The notes: generated from the sequence alone by a model not told the origin. DNA of 64,000 nt from Psococerastis gibbosa (GCA_963971405.1 OZ020489.1:29166290-29230289), one strand, 5' to 3'; positions 12,120-23,505 are shown, numbered from the stretch's first letter. Translations and numbers: made by a program.

Positions 12120-12600
12120 ATAGTAAAGAAAGAAAGAAAATTGTCTTTATTTTCCATATGGGCGAATTTTGGGCCTTTCGGCCCACTCTTACAATTAAAC
12201 CATAGTTAATTGATGCTTCTATAAATAAATAAATAAATGAATACAGCATATCTGTTAAATTATACAATACAAGTAATCAACAAGTAATTGACAAGAAAGT
12301 ATAAAGTAAAAACGTCAAAATCAGGTAGTTCTGTCATTGTGCTGGAGCCTCAGTGACAGTGTAGAAAGTTTTCTCTAAGAGATGGTTTCTAAGCAATTAA
12401 GGGAAGTTAGAAGCATTTCTCGCCGCTCTCAGTTCAATCGGGAGTTTTCTAAGGTAGATGAAACCTTGTATAGGATCCAGTCGCTCACACTTGGCTGTGC
12501 GTGGCGCTGGCCTTACAAGGTCTCCCCTTTGCCTCGTGTTGTAGGTGTGGGTATCCCCGTTTTATTTAAATGTCCCCCCCCCCACCTCAGGCTTTAAGAT
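12120..12600 (-). pseudogene. Probable LINE 3' fragment
   Basis: On the minus strand the frame around 12400-12470 reads IYLRKLPIELRAARNASNF, resembling the conserved W/RxxLP block near the RT C-terminus of CR1-like LINEs. Downstream (toward 12120) the segment around GGGCCTTTCGGCCCAC is shared with 31550-31600. The frame is interrupted. The identification rests on a short motif and the shared 3' sequence. Confidence 0.4.
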
Positions 12601-12791
12601 ATGTAAAATGCATTTAAATATGTACAGACTTGGGGCTGTCTTGATTTTTAATGAATTGAAGTGAGAGCGTCCTCAGGCTTTAAGATATGTACAGACTTGG
12701 GGCTGTCTTGATTTTTAACGATTTAAAGTGAGTGCGACAACCGTCACGAGGTCCCAGTTTTAACAGGAACGTGCAATGTGAAGTTTATTAA

Positions 12792-12919
12792 GGCGCATGT
12801 TCCACCGACCTCGATAGTGATACTGATATTGACGTGGTAGCAGACATTTTTAGACTGTCTTTAATGTCTGCTACCTCGTCAATATCAGTATCACTATCGA
12901 GGTCGGTGGAATTTGCGCC
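12792..12919. mobile_element. Near-perfect hairpin MITE, GGCG family
   Basis: This 128-bp palindrome runs from GGCGCATGTTCCACCGACCT to AGGTCGGTGGAATTTGCGCC and has a TAA duplication on both sides. The arms carry GATAGTGATACTGATATTGA and GTGGTAGCAGACATT. It is about half the size of the long copies and has almost no loop. Confidence 0.92.
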
Positions 12920-13143
12920 TAAATAAAAACAAAATCCATTATTGGACATTCCACAATCAGTTTTTTTCTAATAATAGTTTACAGGAAATATTGATAGGAG
13001 AGCCAACAATGAGATAGCATTGATAGCCCTACGATTGATATATTTCCTGTGAAATTCAACTCAGGAAAAACAGACAGCAGAGGTGTCCGATTTTAAACGA
13101 AAGTATCATCGTAACAAAATCCATCAGAACGACAGGAGGATAA

Positions 13144-13527
13144 GGCACCCATTCCACCGACCGGCTAGGGCTATTTACAAAAACGGTGACGTGGTAGCAG
13201 ACATTCAAGACTAAGGTTGCGTTTCCACCGATCTCGCATTGCAGAATGCAAATGACATTGACGGAAATTAGAATTTTTCTTTTTATAGAAATCTATTGAA
13301 ATGTTTGTACTTAACATATCCCATGACGCCATTTTTTAATTTTAGTTTGTTTGTTTGTGATTTTACTGTATGATCATTGATCAATTTTAACTATGGCATA
13401 GAGGAAAATAAACATTTCCGTCAATTCTGCAATGCGAGGTCGGTGGAACCGTCACCTAAGTCTTGAATGTCTGTTACCACGTCACTGTTTTTGTAAATAG
13501 CCCTAGCCGGTCGGTGGAATGGGCGCC
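13144..13527. mobile_element. GGCG-family MITE, copy 7
   Basis: The terminal sequences are GGCACCCATTCCACCGACCG and CGGTCGGTGGAATGGGCGCC, with TAA on both sides. Its core closely matches copy 5 in orientation and internal detail. Confidence 0.92.
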
Positions 13528-13857
13528 TAAGCTAGTGAGCACCCTGACCATACCTATTGCATTGCGGTCCAATAGAGCCCTCAATTTTCCATTTTTTGAA
13601 CAAAGTCAAATTTCACAAGAAATATCGATTGCAGAGTGATAAGTAAGGTGTCTTAAACCAGAAAAACATAATTATATTCCTCTACGCTTAGATGTACAGT
13701 ATGTACCTAACACCGATTGGCCACAGTTATGGCGTATTTTGCAAAGCAGGGACATTTTCTTCGAATGCATAAATACGTTAAATCCAAGATCTTGGAGAAG
13801 TATATTAGGGTTAAAACAGTATACAGAAAAAGAATTATTTATTTTTATTTGTCTTAT

Positions 13858-13925
13858 ACATAAATAAATAAATAAATAAGGACTGCTTATTGTTTCTATT
13901 ACTAAGCCAACCTACCCCTAACTAA
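13858..13925 (-). repeat. SINE 3' fragment
   Basis: AAATAAATAAATAAGGACT followed by CTATTACTAAGCCAACCTA matches the 3' end of the tRNA-derived SINEs at 18587, 48536 and 58178 (read in reverse). The tRNA-like head is missing. Confidence 0.6.
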
Positions 13926-13971
13926 AAAACGCACCCTCGTATATTTGACGGTTCTACGATAATGATATATA

Positions 13972-15274
13972 CCTAGTTCTGTCCCTTAACTTTGAGTAAG
14001 CAATCTAGGAAGCAGATAAGCGAGACAACCAAACTGCTTATCACATCACATTTTCGACGCGTTCAAGAGCCTATATTAACGTAGTTGCGGGCAGTTGAAC
14101 AATCGGCAGCTATGGAGGGGGTAACGAACAAACGCGTATCGCGGTGATTGGCTGACATAAGTGCGGCAAGAGCCCAACTGAAATTTTCAAGTTGTTGAAA
14201 CCGCTTAAAATTACTCAAAAGTTTGTTTATCGCACTATATCCCGTTATGATGATACTTCAAGCTTTCAAGACCGAGCTAAAACTGGGAGACCACGAACAA
14301 CTAGAACCAGCAGCGCCATCAAGGCTGTGCAAGAACGAATTAGGCGAAATCCACTCCGGAAGCAAAGAATCATGGCTCGGGAATTGAAAATAAGCACCCG
14401 TTCGATGTCCCGATATAGTCGCGATGACCTGAAGTTTAAGGCATTCCGTCGGTCAAGGGGTCAGCTACTTACGCCGGCTTTGAGAGAAATACGACAGACA
14501 AGAGCAAAAGCCCTTCTTTAGTGGCACGCTCAAAATGGCAACAAAAATATATTATTTTCAGATGAAAAAAATTTCACCGTAGAAGAGCGTTGCAACAAAC
14601 AAAACGACAAAGTCTATGCTCACTCATTCGAAGAACCTAAAAATATAGTTCCAAGAGTTCAGAGGGGCCACCATCCTGCCTCAGTCATGGTTTGGTGGGG
14701 AGTGTCCAATGAAGGAGTCACAAAGGTTCACTTTTGTACAAAAGGGGTCAAAGCTGGGGCAAAAAATTATCAAGAAGATAGTCTGATGAAAGTAGTAACA
14801 CCCCTTAACACCACTTTGTTTGACGGAAAACATTGGATATTCCAGCAGGATTCTGCCGCGGCACACAAGGCCAATTCTACCCAAGAGTAGCTGGGGCGCA
14901 ATATACCAGGGTTTATCGAAGCCAAGGACTGGCCACCTGGGAGCCCAGATCTGAATCCGCTCGACTACAAACTATGTGGCATATTAGAAGACATGGCTTG
15001 CTTTAAACGCCACACAATTTGGAGAGTTTAAAACAATCTATTGTTCGGGCAGCGGAGGATTTACCAATAGAAGTGGTGCGTGCGGCAGTTGATGACTGGC
15101 CGCGTCGATTAAAAGCCTGTGTGAAAGCTAAAGGTGGTCATTTTGAATAAAATTATGCTTTTTTTATTCCTAAAACTCGATGGAATGAAATAAAAATTAA
15201 TTCAATCTTATACATCCTTTTGTTTCGTTAAAAATTATGATTGGATTTGGGACAGAACATATGGCAGGACTAGG
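13972..15274 (+). mobile_element. Tc1/mariner-superfamily element of DD37D (maT-like) type, defective
   Basis: The element is flanked by TA at 13970-13971 and 15275-15276. Its ends are CCTAGTTCTGTCCC on the left and, reading inward on the other strand, CCTAGTCCTG...GTTCTGTCCC on the right; the right end seems to hold a small duplication. Inside is a decayed transposase on the plus strand. An N-terminal helix-turn-helix region with KTGRPRTT is followed after a TAG at 14519-14521 by ILFSDEKNFTVEE, HPASVMVWWGV, HWIFQQDSAAAH and WPPGSPDLNPLDY. The spacing from the QQD aspartate to the PLD aspartate is 37 residues, typical of DD37D elements. A frameshift and stop near 14135 also break the N-terminus. 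It lies downstream of, or within an intron of, the unrecognised minus-strand gene. Confidence 0.88.
14108..15147 (+). pseudogene. Broken DD37D transposase
   Basis: The catalytic residues D (in FSDEK), D (in FQQDS) and D (in NPLDY) are all still present, yet the frame is interrupted by at least an early stop or frameshift, the in-frame TAG at 14519, a TAG at 14888 and changes near the C-terminus. It would not make a full transposase as it stands. The C-terminal part reads VVRAAVDDWPRRLKACVKAK, typical for the group. Confidence 0.85.
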
Positions 15275-15708
15275 TATACTGTATATACATATTTTCTTTC
15301 GTTTTAATAACGATGTCTAGAAATAAATTGTCTGCATTTCAGGAAATTATTTACAATAATATGAAACTTATGAGAATAAGGAATAAGTTATGTCAGAGCC
15401 GAGGCAGGCTTGCAAATAAAATAATCCTTACTTTTATTAAATAAACATTGTCTAGAAAATTACACCAAAATTACCTCCCATTTTATGCATTTCTGCCCCA
15501 CTGTGTAAAAATGTAAATTATAAAATCAGATTACTCGGGACTTCGTGATTTTTCGGGAACAAATAAAAAATGAGGGTTTTAATAAAACTTGTTATAATAA
15601 TAATAAGAGTTAGTAAAACCCAAATCATCTTTCAGAAATTAACTTTGTCAAATAAACCCATTAGTGTATGGGGTAGCTTAAGTGAACCATCACCGAAACT
15701 GGCCTCAC
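15275..15708. other. Spacer without recognised features
   Basis: AT-rich sequence between the DD37D element and the next exon. Nothing was recognised. Confidence 0.4.
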
Positions 15709-15935
15709 CTCCAGCTGAAATGTTCTAATTTCGAATACAGTAGTAAAATGTTAGATTGACTAACATTGAGAGCCCGATTCAAACTATGATTACCGGCACG
15801 TCCCAGCTGTTCTGATAACATCCGTTGTAAACTGTTTACCGGGTTAGGATGCTGCACTGCTGCAGCACTTAGTGAGACAGGACCTGTGTAAAAGGGAGCA
15901 GAAGACTTGCCATTGACAGTTGAAGCACTGGGCAT
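15709..15935 (-). CDS. First coding exon of an unrecognised gene, divergent from LSM12
   Basis: An ATG at 15935 opens a frame of 75 codons (MPSASTVNGKSSAPFYTG...) ending at the donor GTGAGG after TTCAGCTGGAG. The peptide has a Ser/Ala-rich start and then SLQRMLSEQLGRAGNHSLN and NILLLYSKLEHFSW, which look helical. I do not recognise the family and see no signal peptide or membrane segment. The start is 631 bp from the LSM12 start on the opposite strand, so the two could share a bidirectional promoter. Downstream exons are uncertain; phase-compatible candidates are 9478-9510 and 8679-8868. The exon could also be a chance open frame, but its clean start, donor and position favour a real gene. 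Confidence 0.55.
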
Positions 15936-16565
15936 TGCATTAAGATGTCATACAGCAAAAACGTTAAGTAAACAGTAAAGGAGGTTGTCACTCGTAAGCC
16001 GCAAATCTTACACAGATCCCAATATTCATTACATTAGACATCCGGTGTGTCTACATTAGCATTAAATGTAGGTCTTGTCGACGTAAAAGGGACAACCTAT
16101 TAGATATAGAAAAATCAAGCCATTCCCATTTTTAATCCTGTAGCGGCCACGTAGATAAAGTGATTACTTACCACAATTAACAATTTAAACAAGTTGTAAA
16201 CGGTAAATTCACTTGTTAAACTAAATTTCAATCCCGTAACATTACCAATCGACAAGTCGACAACACGGTGGGTTCGTTCAGAAATCAAATCAATCCAAGT
16301 CCAAAGGTAGTGTACCAAAATTTATCTAAAGGCACGAATATTATTTTACGCGCTCATTTTAAATGTTTCAAAACAAAAATAAGTTTTTTGGAATTATATT
16401 TTGATTTTCGCACATTTTAATATATAATATTGTAAACTTGAAATACAAAAAATCAAAACAATTATTATTTGATCGGCTTTAATGATTGCAAATAATCTAT
16501 ATTACAGAGCAATAGAAAGCAGAAAATGAGCAGACAGATAGGCACTAGGCAGTGGTGTATGTAAA

Positions 16566-19500
16566 ATGGCCGAAGCCAATGACTGTTTTACTGTAGGATC
16601 TGTTGTAAGCTGTCAGACGTGCCACTCCCAAGACATTGAAGGCGAAGTTCTTGCGTTTGACCCTCAGACTAAAATGCTTATATTGAGTATCCTTTTACAA
16701 CACTGTTAAATGTCTGGGAAACCCAATGTTTACATACGCGTGTGTATACACAATCGGCAATAAACCATTGTTTTATTGATTATTTTCATATTAACAGTTG
16801 ATGTAGCATGAGTAATTTCTATCTGTTCAATGTATTAAAACATTGAAAGTGTTACGGCATAGGTGTGGTTGATCGTCGCTCCCCTCAATAATCTTGTTTT
16901 ACATACTGATATAATAGGCTACATTTTGGGGCACGCAAACAAATAGGCGTTACTTATTATTAGGCTAAAGTTTTCTGTTGTCGACATTATTCCTTAGCCA
17001 AGTCTTCAGAATGCCCGGCTTCAAATGGTAGATCGTCCCTAAGTGATGTTTTTATTGTAAATTTGGCAATGGTAAGCGCTATTACCGTAAAAAAAGAAAA
17101 TATTGCCACACCGCCCACCCCTCCTTTTCTAAATATTGATAAGGTAAGTTACGATCGTAAATAATCATGCTTAACTAGCGGTTGAATTCCTCTGTCGGTT
17201 AAATTTTGTATGAGCTACCGAGCTACCCCGCCTGGCTGTTTACAGCCAGCCCCAAGGGTACAGGAAAGTGGTAGGGCTTAGGGAAGGGCAAATAAATGGG
17301 GAAGAAGCTAAAATGAAGCATAAAAGTAATATAACTTCCACAAGCTTACCTTTATTATTATTTATTTAAAGACAAATTTGTAAATTATTGCATTTACGTC
17401 AAAACCAGCGGATGAATATCAAGCAATCACAATGTTTACGTAGGGGCCTTTTGGGGCCATTCTCAGGTACATACCCAACCAATAAATACACTGAGATATG
17501 ACGTCATTTCGCTGGATTTCTATATACGAAAGAGGTTCATTCTGATTCTGAAACTCAAAAGGTTTCTTTTGAATAAGTTGAGCATCAGCATCCTCTTTTT
17601 TGTTATGCTGTGCCTGCTCCTCGTGTTTTGAATTTTGATTGTTTTTGTAGTAATATATGTTCTGTTCAGTTGTAGTTGAGTAGCTATTCCATTATTTGAC
17701 TTCTTACACATAATTTCACGATTCAAAAAATATTTGCCTTAGTTTGGGACATTTACCTTCCATGCATGTAAGGAAAATAAGTCATTGTAAGATAATGCCT
17801 ATTCAAGAATAATTCAAAATACAGTAGATTGACCATACTTTGGGACATTTACCTCCCATGCGGCCTATATCCATTATTATATAAATGCATGACAATCGTT
17901 TTTATTTATTTATTGTCGACAATAATAAGCAACGTTAATGGGCCCCCTAAACCAGGCACTCGTACTTAAAGGCCCAAGACACTATAAAGATACATTTGTA
18001 AACAAAAACATCACCGCACTCCAACTTTCAATATTAAAAAAGTACACTTTTGATTTAGTGTAACTCAAAAACTATTCTTGACCGACCTTTAATTTTTTCA
18101 CAAAAGGACTTCTTTTGAACTAAGGAATCGACAGGTAATACAATTTTACGATTTTATTAGGGGTAGCTCAAACAGAATTTTACCCTTCTGTCGCAATACT
18201 GCACCTTTGTCATCAAATTTTATTAATGAGAATAACACCAGTTATGTTGTGTTCATTGATGTTAATTGTTAGCATGGAATTACAAAATTATTACTGTTAA
18301 GAAAATGAAAGGGCACAAGGCATTCCAGCAAAGGTTTTTGGATTGTACATTTTAAAATACACCGCTAATTTCTAATATTTGCGCTGGGTCCGTGGAGCAA
18401 GTGTAATTTCTTTACAATCAAATAGGTATCATGGAAAATTTTAATGATTCGCCACACAACTTTTTACTTTCTCACCATCAGCAGTTTTTGAAATTGATGT
18501 CCAGGTGTACTACTACAAAATTACACATTTTTATGTTACGCTAAAAACATATCCTAGTTAAAATTGCGGTAGGCAACTTTCTATCCTAAATAAATAAATA
18601 AGGACTTTTTTGTTCTATTACTAAGCCAACCTAGCGGAGTTAGGGCTATAAAGCCCTCTCTTACACTCAACTAGGAAAGCCCGGGACCGCCCGCTTTACA
18701 TGCCCTCCGAAGCATGGCCAGAAAATGTAGGAAGTGTAGGACAACCTTTCGGGTGAAAGTCAGAGTCCGTGCCACTACTCTACATGTCCATATCCTATTG
18801 CATATTATACGTATATGTAATTTCATGATTTTAGAGATATCTTTGAGGACTCATGGATTGAAGAAACACTCATCTATGTGGAATTTTATTTGGATTGTGT
18901 GGCCCTCACTTACGCAGAATGGCCAGTTATACAGAGTGGAAAATCTGAATAACTAGAGCCCATTTGGTGTTAGTAACGTCGCATTTTACGTCTCAAAATG
19001 CCCGGAAACATTTCTTCTATCTTATGTGTTTTCAATGATAGCTCGACCATAGATTAATGATACTGATTTTGTACAATGTGCAGATTGGTGGGGTCGTAAT
19101 TCACAGTGATCGTATACTTATAAAAGGCATGTTTCAGATCACCCAGAGGTTAAGGAATAAAATTGAAGAAGAGAAGCGGGTGCTAGCTTCTATGAATTCC
19201 GGGGCATCACCTGAAGGTCAAAAATTGTATATGGCCATTTCCAAGACGTAAGTAGTTTTGACGAACGAGATATCATAGAAGACGTAAATAGCATTACCGA
19301 CGAAGAAGGAGGAGGAATAGGTGACAATATTTTAAGAGAAGAGTTTAACAAAGCAATTTAAAGTCTAAAAGAGAAAATCTCCTTGCAAAACGCAGACGAA
19401 GGTTCTAAAACATCACTTCCCAAAAGTATATCTAATGACTATGAACCAAATGATTTTAAGAAATGCCATATTGTGACTCTGCCAAATAAGGGAGCAGTAA

Positions 19501-22500
19501 AATGTGAGCACCATTGAACTCTTTATGTTGAAGTCTTGTGTGCCACGCCTCAAAAATCCTCACAAGTGTTATGCTAGATAGAACTGAGCCGTTACACATG
19601 ACCAGTTCGTCTTTAGGATACGCATGGGGACAAATGAAGCGATTCTAGCCGTACGCTTAATCCTGGAAAAAAACTAAATATATACATTGGCGGAGAAAAA
19701 CTTAAGGACACCAAATTTTTTCTTGTAATTTTCATATTTTCCCTATATAATGAGATCTGAATGGCATGGTAGTTGGATAGTTGATTGCCCTCTAAGAACT
19801 GTATAGATCGATATTATTTTGGTTCTTGATCAATTCACCTCTTTGCTGATACTAATGTTTTTCAAAAGTGCAAGGGGAGAAAAACATAAGGACGCGAGCA
19901 TTTAAGGTTCATTTTCTACTGGATAGAGAGTTTTATTATGAAAATAACACTATAATTCAACTAAAACATCAATACTATGTGCTATGGCCGTTGTTTTGCC
20001 GGATTGTCTTGCACCTAGTTTCCATAGAGTCGAATAACTTGCAGCAAATTGAAATCGGTATCGAATGCCATGTCTTCTTCGCCACCTCTCATAGAAGGTC
20101 CTTGTTTTTATGCAGCGCCTTTGGCAGTTGATTTTTTAAGTGGCTCCGACGAAGTGGCTCGGGCGACTGAGCAGAGCAGGCCACGGCATGGCAAATATAT
20201 TGTTCTCCGCGAACCACTGGTTTATAATTTTTGGTGAATGCTTTGGGTCTTTCTACTGTGGAACACCCATCAAATTGGCATGTCGTCTTCCACAAAAGGA
20301 GCATTACATTTTGCAAAATCTCCCAGTATATCGTTTTCGTGATGATTTCGTTTATACGGAAAATCGGGCCTACGCCGTTGTAGGACAAACAGCCCCACAC
20401 CATAATGTTACCGCCACCAAACTTTACGGTCTTCTTTGTATACTTGGGATTAAATGCGGCATTGCGTGGTCTTGTCACACACTGTTTCTCATCGGAACCG
20501 AAGATGTTCAACTTTGTTTCATCGCTAAAAAAATTGTTTTTCCAATTTGCACGATTTAGGTTTTCTGAAGCATGCTTGAAACGGTCCTTAATGTTCTTTT
20601 TTGGCAAAAGCAGAACTTTTCTCGGTAACCGACCATGGAGTTGGGCATCTATCAGCCCCTGTCGAACCATTCGAATAGAGGTGGATTCATTTCCTTTTTA
20701 AGGTCGGCGGCGGTACTGAATGGTGACATTGTGCTCTTATGGACCAGCAAATTGCCGAAATGCTGCGTTGTTTTTCGTGGACGTCCCCTTTTTTTCATAG
20801 GACGGGGAGCTTTGAGAGCCTGATCGACCATGGTTCTTGACCTTCCAATCATCTCCGCTATTTTTCTTCTAGAATGCCCTCGTTCCCGAAGTTTATGGGT
20901 CACCTTCTTCTCCTCAGCTTTGCAATTTTTCCCATTAGACATTTTTCTTCATTCAGCAACAACTGACTCCTACTTATTCAAATTAAAGATAAAGAACTAA
21001 AAATCACTGTTTTTGGTTCAAAATATCAAAATAAATGCTCGTGTCCTTATGTTTTTCTCCCCTTGCATTTTCGAAAAAAATTCAAATCTGCAAAGAGGTG
21101 AATTGATCAAGAACCAAAATAGTATCGAGCTATACAGCTCTTAGAGGGCAATCAACTATCCAACTGCCATGCCATTCAGATCTCATTATATAGGGAAAAT
21201 ATGAAAATTACAAGAAAACATTTGGTGTCCTTAAGGTTTTCTCCGCCACTGTATGTATCTTTATATGGATATTGCATATGTAAATCTAGAAAAAAACATT
21301 TGATTAAGTCGTTGAAAAAATTGTTTGAGTGCCTGAGGAAAGCCAGGCTGAAATACAAAGACGGGAAAATAATAATACGATATTATGGGCCCTACACAAA
21401 GAACTAACTGGCCGTCGTCCGATGTGGTGACTTAGAAGATAAAGCTGGCGTTAGGAAATGATGCTCACTCTCACCTGTCCTGTTTAACCTCTGCATTCAG
21501 TATGCAAGAAAAGAATATTTGCAAGTGATGGAGGATGTAGGGGTGACTTCACACGTGGAGCTGAAGAGGGCGTGCCAGGATCGAGGGGAGTGGAGGCATC
21601 GACGCTGCAATTTGTTACCAACTAGCCAACCGACTGTAACTTGAAGACGAAGTAATTATGAAATATCACCTTGAATTTACTCTGTCGATCACCGGGCGAT
21701 GAGAGGTCCTTGTCTTAATGAAAACTGATTAAGAAAACTATTTACAAACGACAATGTCTCAAGAGTGGCTCAGCTCTCTTTTGTCCGTCCATTAAGCGAA
21801 TAAATCGACCACTTCAAGCCACGCTTTTTTGGAAACTCCTTTTTCGCGTATTATTAAATAAACGGGAGACCCCCGGCCCCCAGTTTTGTTATTAAAGTCT
21901 TCTTCTGAAAAATCTAAAATCTGGACAAAATGCGCAGAACCCCACTATTTTGCACTAACAACCCGGGGAAACTCCTGGACCCCCCCCCCTTTTTTAATAA
22001 GTATAGGTCTGTAAATTGTAAACATGGCTACTGTCATAAAACGTTCACCCCACTATTTCGGGTCTATTAAAAAAAAAAACTGGAACCCCCGGGGTTCCCC
22101 ATTTGTTTGCTGTTATATTCTTCGTTTGTTAAATCTAAACGTTGCTGCTACCAAAATTCGTAAAACTCCACTATTTCTGGCCTTTTTAATCAAACAATGT
22201 CCCCGGGGAGATCCACGAACCCCCTTCTTGGCGGTTAAATTCTTAGTCGGTAAAATCTAAACGTCAATGCTTTCAAAATGAGTAAAACCCCACTATTTCA
22301 GGCCAATTTTTTTTCTTCAAAAACTCCCCTTCAGGCCTCCCGAACCCTCGGGCGCCTACGCAAGGGACACTAAGGTCATACCCCCTAATTTAAAAGCTGC
22401 GTAGGTACGTCCATGAGCGCTAGTTAGAACGGCTTTCCCCTTTGTCTACATTTTTATGAAAAAGACGAATGATTCTCCTTCTCCTCGTAAACCCATTGTT

Positions 22501-22743
22501 ACGCTACTGGTTAGCTAGCCGGATGCCTATTTCAAACGCAACCTGAATATGTTTTTATGTTTTTGCAGCATATCGGATGTTTGCTGGAGTGGCGACAATA
22601 TAATTGTTTGGAACACAGTACGAATCACTCCACCGTACAAGGCGGAGAATCTGGTAGGAGACGCTGACTGCAAAGCGGTCTCTCACATACGTAAAATCAT
22701 GGACAAACACATCAAGGAGTCTCTGTTGGGGACCGAAAATTAA
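16566..22743 (+). CDS. LSM12: LSM12 homolog, complete, four exons
   Basis: This encodes a 183-residue RNA-binding adaptor; family members bind ataxin-2 and take part in translational control and calcium signalling. Coding exons are 16566-16686, 16998-17143, 19138-19247 and 22569-22743; the phases agree and the total is 552 nt with the TAA. The N-terminal Sm-like domain (about residues 5-65) shows VGSVVSCQTCHSQDIEGEV, AFDPQTKMLIL and SDVFIVNLAMVSAITVKKE. The second, anticodon-binding-like domain (about 90-175) shows KIEEEKRVLASMNSGASPEG, RITPPYKAENL and AVSHIRKIMDKHI. Human LSM12 is about 195 residues, so the length is normal. Exon 1 ends at a GTATCC donor, which is less usual than the others. 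Intron 3 (19248-22568) has been invaded by a LINE and then a Tc1-like element. A polyadenylation signal follows at 22775. It runs tail to tail with ABCB6. Confidence 0.96.
18587..18790 (-). mobile_element. tRNA-derived SINE, copy A
   Basis: Read on the minus strand it starts with ATGTAGAGTAGTGGCACGGA and ends with AAAAAAGTCCTTATTTATTT. It matches the copies at 48536 and 58178, but the B-box part is damaged by a deletion of about 11 bases near 18740. It lies in LSM12 intron 2. Confidence 0.8.
19685..21251 (-). mobile_element. Tc1-like transposon with long IR/DR inverted repeats, defective
   Basis: The element is flanked by TA on both sides and begins CATTGGCGGAGAAAAAC on the left and CAGTGGCGGAGAAAACC on the right. 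The inverted repeats are about 220 bp (19685-19904 and 21032-21251). Each carries two related motifs: an outer CGGAGAAAA(A)C(C)TTAAGGACAC and, at the inner edge, GGGGAGAAAAACATAAGGACG. This is the IR/DR arrangement known from Sleeping Beauty, Minos and related Tc1 elements, in which both motifs bind the transposase. The element sits inside an older LINE in LSM12 intron 3. Confidence 0.93.
20089..20942 (-). pseudogene. Tc1-like transposase, frameshifted
   Basis: The frame from ATG 20942 gives a paired-type helix-turn-helix (KLRERGHSRRKIAEMIGRSR) and the GRPR-like motif KKRGRPRKTT. Near 20660 the frame shifts, and the catalytic part continues with KNIKDRFKHASENL, FFSDETKLNIFGSD (first catalytic aspartate) and GGGNIMVWGCLSYNG. 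The second catalytic segment, normally QQDNDPKHT, is replaced by a degraded stretch after another shift near 20280. The protein is therefore inactive. The intact family length is about 340 residues. Confidence 0.9.
21850..22340. repeat. Degenerate tandem repeat, about 120-bp unit (GGGGAGACCCCC family), locus 1
   Basis: Successive units share a GGGAGACCCCCGG-like block, a GGTAAAATCTAAA block and an AAAACCCCACTATTT block. The same unit type forms a second array at 27390-27700. The units are diverged. The array lies in LSM12 intron 3, just before the last exon. Confidence 0.7.
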
Positions 22744-22774
22744 TAATATCATGCCTCAATGTATTCGGTTACAT

Positions 22775-22780
22775 AATAAA
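22775..22780 (+). terminator. Polyadenylation signal of LSM12
   Basis: AATAAA occurs 32 bases after the LSM12 stop codon and is the nearest canonical signal. Confidence 0.6.
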
Positions 22781-23090
22781 ATAATTAAGTTACAATTTTT
22801 TATAATCTCCTCATTTTATGCCACACAATCATCTAATGTGAAAAATTTTCAGAATACCCTGAATTAGTATCGTAGTACTAGTAGTAACTTTCAGGATAAC
22901 GGGGTGAATCACCATTTTATAAATATTATTAAGTCACTATGAACTGCGCTTGATCATAAGGGGATCTGACAACAAGTTCCAACAAGCGTTAGCTGGCTAC
23001 CGATCGTTCTATTGGTCACATCAGTTGTTCCATGTGAGTCGGTACAGTAACCCGGTGCAAGAAGAAAAAATGCGTTCGCTTGAGTAGCGG

Positions 23091-23505
23091 ATGGCGATCA
23101 AGTTTTGTGTAAAACTGGAGAAGAGTGCTGCGGAAACCAATATAATGTTGAAGAAGGCTTTTGTGTAGGCTTAGCAGGTCGGGAAGACGCCAACAACGAG
23201 CCCCGCGCTGGACGGCTATCAACCTCCACTACCAACGACAATGCGCAACATGTGCCTGACTTGTTGAACACTGATCGTCGTGTAAGGGTTCGTTTGATTT
23301 CCGATAAATTAAACATTACTAAAACCTACAACAGACAACAGTAGTGGAGGTTGATGGCCGTCCAGCGCGGGGCTCGTCGTTGGCGTCTTCCCGACCTTCT
23401 GCGAAGGCCTTGTGCCACCGGAAAATTTGCCTACCCGAAAGCCAATCTTCGTCGAAAGCCTTCTTCACCATTATAATGGTTTCCGCAGCACTCATTTGCG
23501 TCACT
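23091..23505. pseudogene. Folded-back mariner transposase fragments
   Basis: On the plus strand, frames from 23091 read IKFCVKLEKSAAET, then EDANNEPRAGRLSTSTT and RVRVRLISDKLNITKT. On the minus strand, 23343-23500 reads MVKKAFDEDWLSGRQIF and FAEGREDANDEPRAGRPSTS. Both belong to the N-terminal helix-turn-helix region of mariner (DD34D) transposases. The shared part forms inverted arms of about 52 bp (23180-23231 and 23343-23394). Only the N-terminal end is present; no catalytic domain was seen. Confidence 0.75.

Larger units (their letters stand above)
19255..21600 (+). pseudogene. LINE reverse-transcriptase remnant, split by the Tc1-like element
   Basis: Before the Tc1-like element the broken plus-strand frame reads ILREEFNKAI and HIVTLPNKGAV. 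After it come DIAYVNLEKN (equivalent to the catalytic FVDLEKAFD region) at about 21270 and, with a stop inside, a block like GVRQGCSLSPVLFNLYI at about 21440-21490. The order and the break in the middle show that an older LINE was interrupted by the Tc1-like element. Many stops mean it is long dead. The clade is probably RTE- or CR1-like; this rests on motif style only. Confidence 0.7.

Noticed and set aside
20140..20701. Plus-strand open frames over the Tc1-like element
   Set aside because: They are antisense to the transposase and have no domain of their own.
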